Positions 61,989 through 64,000 of a DNA stretch of 64,000 nt are shown one piece after another. The stretch's first letter is position 1, and every line of letters starts with the position of its first letter. Below the pieces are notes generated by a model. It made no database searches. It had not been told where the DNA came from and saw nothing but the letters and a program-made list of their open reading frames with translations. Both the position numbers and the translations under genes were made by a program. Origin of the DNA: Paradesertivirga mongoliensis (GTDB lineage: Bacteria > Bacteroidota > Bacteroidia > Sphingobacteriales > Sphingobacteriaceae); assembly GCF_024436395.1 (NCBI RefSeq), contig NZ_JAFMZO010000002.1:496001-560000 (forward strand), written 5' to 3'.

Positions 61989-62750
61989 CTATTTGTACGC
62001 CGACACGATTACCAAATTGATTGAGCAAAGAAAACAGGCGTTGTGATCTGCCTTCTTAAGACTTTCTCTAAAAATATCACAGTCCGTATGCGTAATATAA
62101 CCTTTCTCTGCAGCTTCGTTCAGAATTACCTCAAACCATAGGTATTCGTTTGCCTCGCTCAATGATCTCAAAATCACGGGAAATAACTCTATCTTAATAT
62201 CCTTGTATTGCAACTCCGACAGATAGGTCGTAAGGTTACGAGCAGAGACTCCATTTTTTACTTTAACTTCAGTCAGATAATCACTGACCTTCTTTTCAAT
62301 TAGAGTGTGACCAATATAAAACGACAAACTTCGCCAATCTGTTTCAACAACAACCAAAGGGCAATCTCTGCCAAGTACTCTATGAATCTCTCCTAAAACC
62401 TTTTCAGGTTCGTCAAGATGTTGTATCATTCGTTCGGTTCTCACACCGGTCACTGACTCAGTCTCAAATGCAAGTGGATAAGCTTCGGAAAGAACAAAGT
62501 CAACATTCTCTTTGCCAGCAGCTGACTGGCGCGCTCTTTTCAACATACTAGGATCGTGATCGATGCCTACAATTTTGGCATCTGGCCTCAATTCGGCCAG
62601 CCGGGCTACGTCAGAGCCAGTGCCGCAACCGAGATCTAGTATTAACCCAGCAGGCGACGTTTTAAATAACGAGTAAGAAGATTCTTTAATACCTTTTAAT
62701 ATTTGACCTGTACTCTCTAAATATGAACTATCGTAATGTTTATCAGACAT
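61989..62750 (-). CDS. Class I SAM-dependent methyltransferase
   Basis: The 253-residue Rossmann methyltransferase has motif I LILDLGCGTGSDVARLAEL, acidic residue after beta-2 in IVGIDHDPSMLKRA, and motif IV-like VTGVRTERMIQHLDEPEKVL. The C-terminal part contains FEVILNEAAEKGYITHTD. It resembles UbiE/MenG and other small-molecule methyltransferases rather than protein or nucleic-acid ones. It is 12 nt downstream of the GNAT-like gene and 1 nt upstream of the 7TMR-DISM kinase gene, so it probably modifies the product of the former. Confidence 0.9.
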   Translation of the reverse strand: MSDKHYDSSYLESTGQILKGIKESSYSLFKTSPAGLILDLGCGTGSDVARLAELRPDAKIVGIDHDPSMLKRARQSAAGKENVDFVLSEAYPLAFETESVTGVRTERMIQHLDEPEKVLGEIHRVLGRDCPLVVVETDWRSLSFYIGHTLIEKKVSDYLTEVKVKNGVSARNLTTYLSELQYKDIKIELFPVILRSLSEANEYLWFEVILNEAAEKGYITHTDCDIFRESLKKADHNACFLCSINLVIVSAYK

Positions 62751-62762
62751 GCTTTTTGTATT

Positions 62763-63578
62763 CTATAGGAAATTAATGTCATTTTCATCAACTACACCCT
62801 TAAACTTACGAACATTATTCCTGGCATTAATAATTACCTCCTCTAAGCTCCAGTTTTCAAGGTTTTCTATCTTTGTTTCATAGTGAATAGTTATCTCCTT
62901 TCTTCGCAGTTCTTCTACACGAATAATATTTAGGTTTTCTCGTATTTTAAATATTGCCGCCTTATCCTCCTCGTGTGCTTTGCTTAATACCGGAACATCC
63001 TTTACCACCATGGTAGTAGCTAAGAGATCAAGTTTTGGATAATAAAATGTTCCTTGGTTCCCAACCCTCCCTTCAAGTTCCATACCTACACATTCGCCTG
63101 GCTTAATAGTATAAGGAGCACAAAGGGCAAACAAAGACTGCAGTCCAATCTGGTATGAAATAGCAACTGCCGCACGAATAAGGAAAATACTTCCAATTCC
63201 GTAACCAGCAATTTCTCTTGAATTCCAGAGACCGCAGAGTTCACCGGTACCGCTTTCTGCATATTCTCCTATTATATCATAAATAGAAGGGTCTATCGCC
63301 CCGGTAGCTTCTTCAATAGGAAGGGGCGCACTCCCTCCTGCAACGTGCACCCGCGCTCCCCCATAAACCTTTTTTCTGTCTAAAGACTCTACAATTAATA
63401 CAAATGCGGCAGGATTTTTCACCCACTCATTTTTGGCAGAGGTAATTTTTGTAATCCCAATACTAGTTAAAACGTGTGCATGTCCTTCGACAAACAACCG
63501 GCAGGCTTCCGGGTCGTCGATCGCCCTGAATGCCCGAAGTCTGACTACAGGTTTTTCCTTATTTAAATTAACTTCCAT
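62763..63578 (-). CDS. GNAT-fold acyltransferase-like protein (possible signal synthase)
   Basis: I do not recognise this 271-residue protein with certainty. The core looks like a GNAT fold: FVLIVESLDRKKVYGGARVHVAGGSAPLPIEEATG for the central strands, then GELCGLWNSREIAGYGIGSIFLIRAAVAISYQIG. The latter has the R/Q-x-x-G-x-G/A-type acetyl-CoA loop (REIAGYGIGS) and the following helix. The GGARVH...LPIE pattern recalls N-acyl amino acid, acyl-homoserine lactone and PEP-CTERM-associated acyltransferases. The last 75 residues are helical and polar (KAHEEDKAAIFKIRENLN). It is first in a five-gene run with a methyltransferase and sensor kinases, suggesting that it may make a signal molecule; this is inference. 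Confidence 0.65.
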   Translation of the reverse strand: MEVNLNKEKPVVRLRAFRAIDDPEACRLFVEGHAHVLTSIGITKITSAKNEWVKNPAAFVLIVESLDRKKVYGGARVHVAGGSAPLPIEEATGAIDPSIYDIIGEYAESGTGELCGLWNSREIAGYGIGSIFLIRAAVAISYQIGLQSLFALCAPYTIKPGECVGMELEGRVGNQGTFYYPKLDLLATTMVVKDVPVLSKAHEEDKAAIFKIRENLNIIRVEELRRKEITIHYETKIENLENWSLEEVIINARNNVRKFKGVVDENDINFL

Positions 63579-63911
63579 TTATATGCATAAAATGCAATTC
63601 AAAGCAATATACAAACAGCTTATCAATTCTCATATTGTTTTATGGAGCTACTCAACTTATAGTTTGTATTGCTCTCAAAATCAGGGAGGGGAAATTCTGA
63701 GAAAAACCAACAAAAAACAGGTTATTCTACAACCACCGGTTGGTTAGGGTCTCGCAATTCATCTTTTTCGGCCAGCAAAATTGTTTCGAAAGTTAGTGGA
63801 TACCCGGTTGGCTGGCAGTTATAAAGACCGATTTTCCCAAACAAAATCGACCGCGACACCATTGATTAGGCAATAAGCGCCACCATAAGCGTTTATATTA
63901 AAACAACATCT
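63579..63911. other. Intergenic region, 333 bp
   Basis: This is the divergent region between the signalling operon and the DUF2147 gene. No gene-like ORF is present. Small imperfect repeats around CCGGTTGG (63733-63745 and near 63806) are seen, but no convincing -33/-7 promoter pair on either strand. Confidence 0.5.
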
Positions 63912-64000
63912 ATGAAAAAACAGGCTTTTATAATATTTACTCTCATCATTTTTGCTCAACTCGCTTTCGCTCAAAATGCTGATGACATTTTGGGAAAATG
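63912..64000 (+). CDS. DUF2147 family exported protein, 5' end only
   Basis: Only 29 codons are in the window. They encode a signal peptide (QAFIIFTLIIFAQLAFAQ) followed by NADDILGKW, which is the start of DUF2147 domain proteins. The gene runs off the right edge, so length and the rest of the domain cannot be judged. The assignment rests on this short opening. Confidence 0.65.
   Translation, partial: MKKQAFIIFTLIIFAQLAFAQNADDILGK

Noticed and set aside
1-64000. CRISPR arrays, tRNA or rRNA genes, complete insertion sequences
   Set aside because: No regularly spaced short repeats, cloverleaf-like segments or transposase motifs were found on reading both strands by eye.

Overview
The window is a chromosomal segment of a Bacteroidota bacterium, most likely a Sphingobacteriaceae member (Pedobacter/Mucilaginibacter-like). 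The assignment rests on the protein complement: OMP_b-brl_3 type outer-membrane barrels, DUF3857 transglutaminase-like proteins, DUF4402 proteins, a 7TMR-DISM kinase, LytTR regulation, a eukaryote-like type II glutamine synthetase and a POT peptide transporter. Several TAnnTTTG-like -7 boxes and the weak Shine-Dalgarno sequences also fit. I see no rRNA, tRNA, CRISPR array, intact insertion sequence or prophage; this is ordinary chromosome with some lineage-specific islands.

Layout. 1-2800: a left-truncated, degenerate glutamate-synthase-fold membrane protein. It is preceded by three tandem small ORFs (about 50 codons), each ending directly in a GC-rich hairpin; then come a DUF488 protein and a small conserved protein. 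3000-8100: a CPA2 antiporter with its lipoprotein partner, an SDR dehydrogenase, a Cys-rich copper-storage-like protein and a voltage-sensor ion channel. 8100-12900: a minus-strand chaperone-usher-like operon (major DUF4402 subunit, terminator, PapD-like chaperone, second DUF4402 subunit, usher-like outer-membrane protein). 14000-16650: an Mla-type lipid transport operon (MlaE, MlaF, MlaD). 16850-18750: a decayed DUF4142 gene, a solitary receiver protein and small unknown proteins. 18700-30200: HD phosphohydrolase (PgpH type), thiolase, DPP-IV peptidase, POT transporter, dolichol-phosphate-mannose-synthase-like glycosyltransferase, glutaryl-CoA dehydrogenase and QueG. 30200-34000: a glycine-rich outer-membrane barrel and its glycine-rich partner. 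34100-43750: exonuclease, two DUF3857 proteins, thioredoxin-fold proteins, NlpC/P60 and MutS.

43700-51600: an intergenic region with a perfect 21-bp direct repeat, an atypical LytTR regulator, BrkB, EamA, EcsC, an RRM protein and PRC-barrel/stress proteins. 51600-56600: a cluster of HAD phosphatase, aminoglycoside-phosphotransferase-like kinase, GSI-like glutamate ligase, gamma-glutamylcyclotransferase and GSII. 57700-63600: a signalling island with a GNAT-fold acyltransferase-like protein, a SAM methyltransferase, a 7TMR-DISM kinase, a REC-kinase hybrid and a REC protein all on one strand, plus a facing REC paralogue. The right edge enters a DUF2147 gene.

The most interesting candidates are the tandem small-protein module at 1.1-1.7 kb, the DUF4402 chaperone-usher operon at 8.1-12.7 kb, the putative signal synthesis-and-sensing operon at 58.2-63.6 kb, and the gamma-glutamyl cluster at 51.6-55.6 kb. 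Functional statements for these are inferences from family recognition by eye; no database search was possible.
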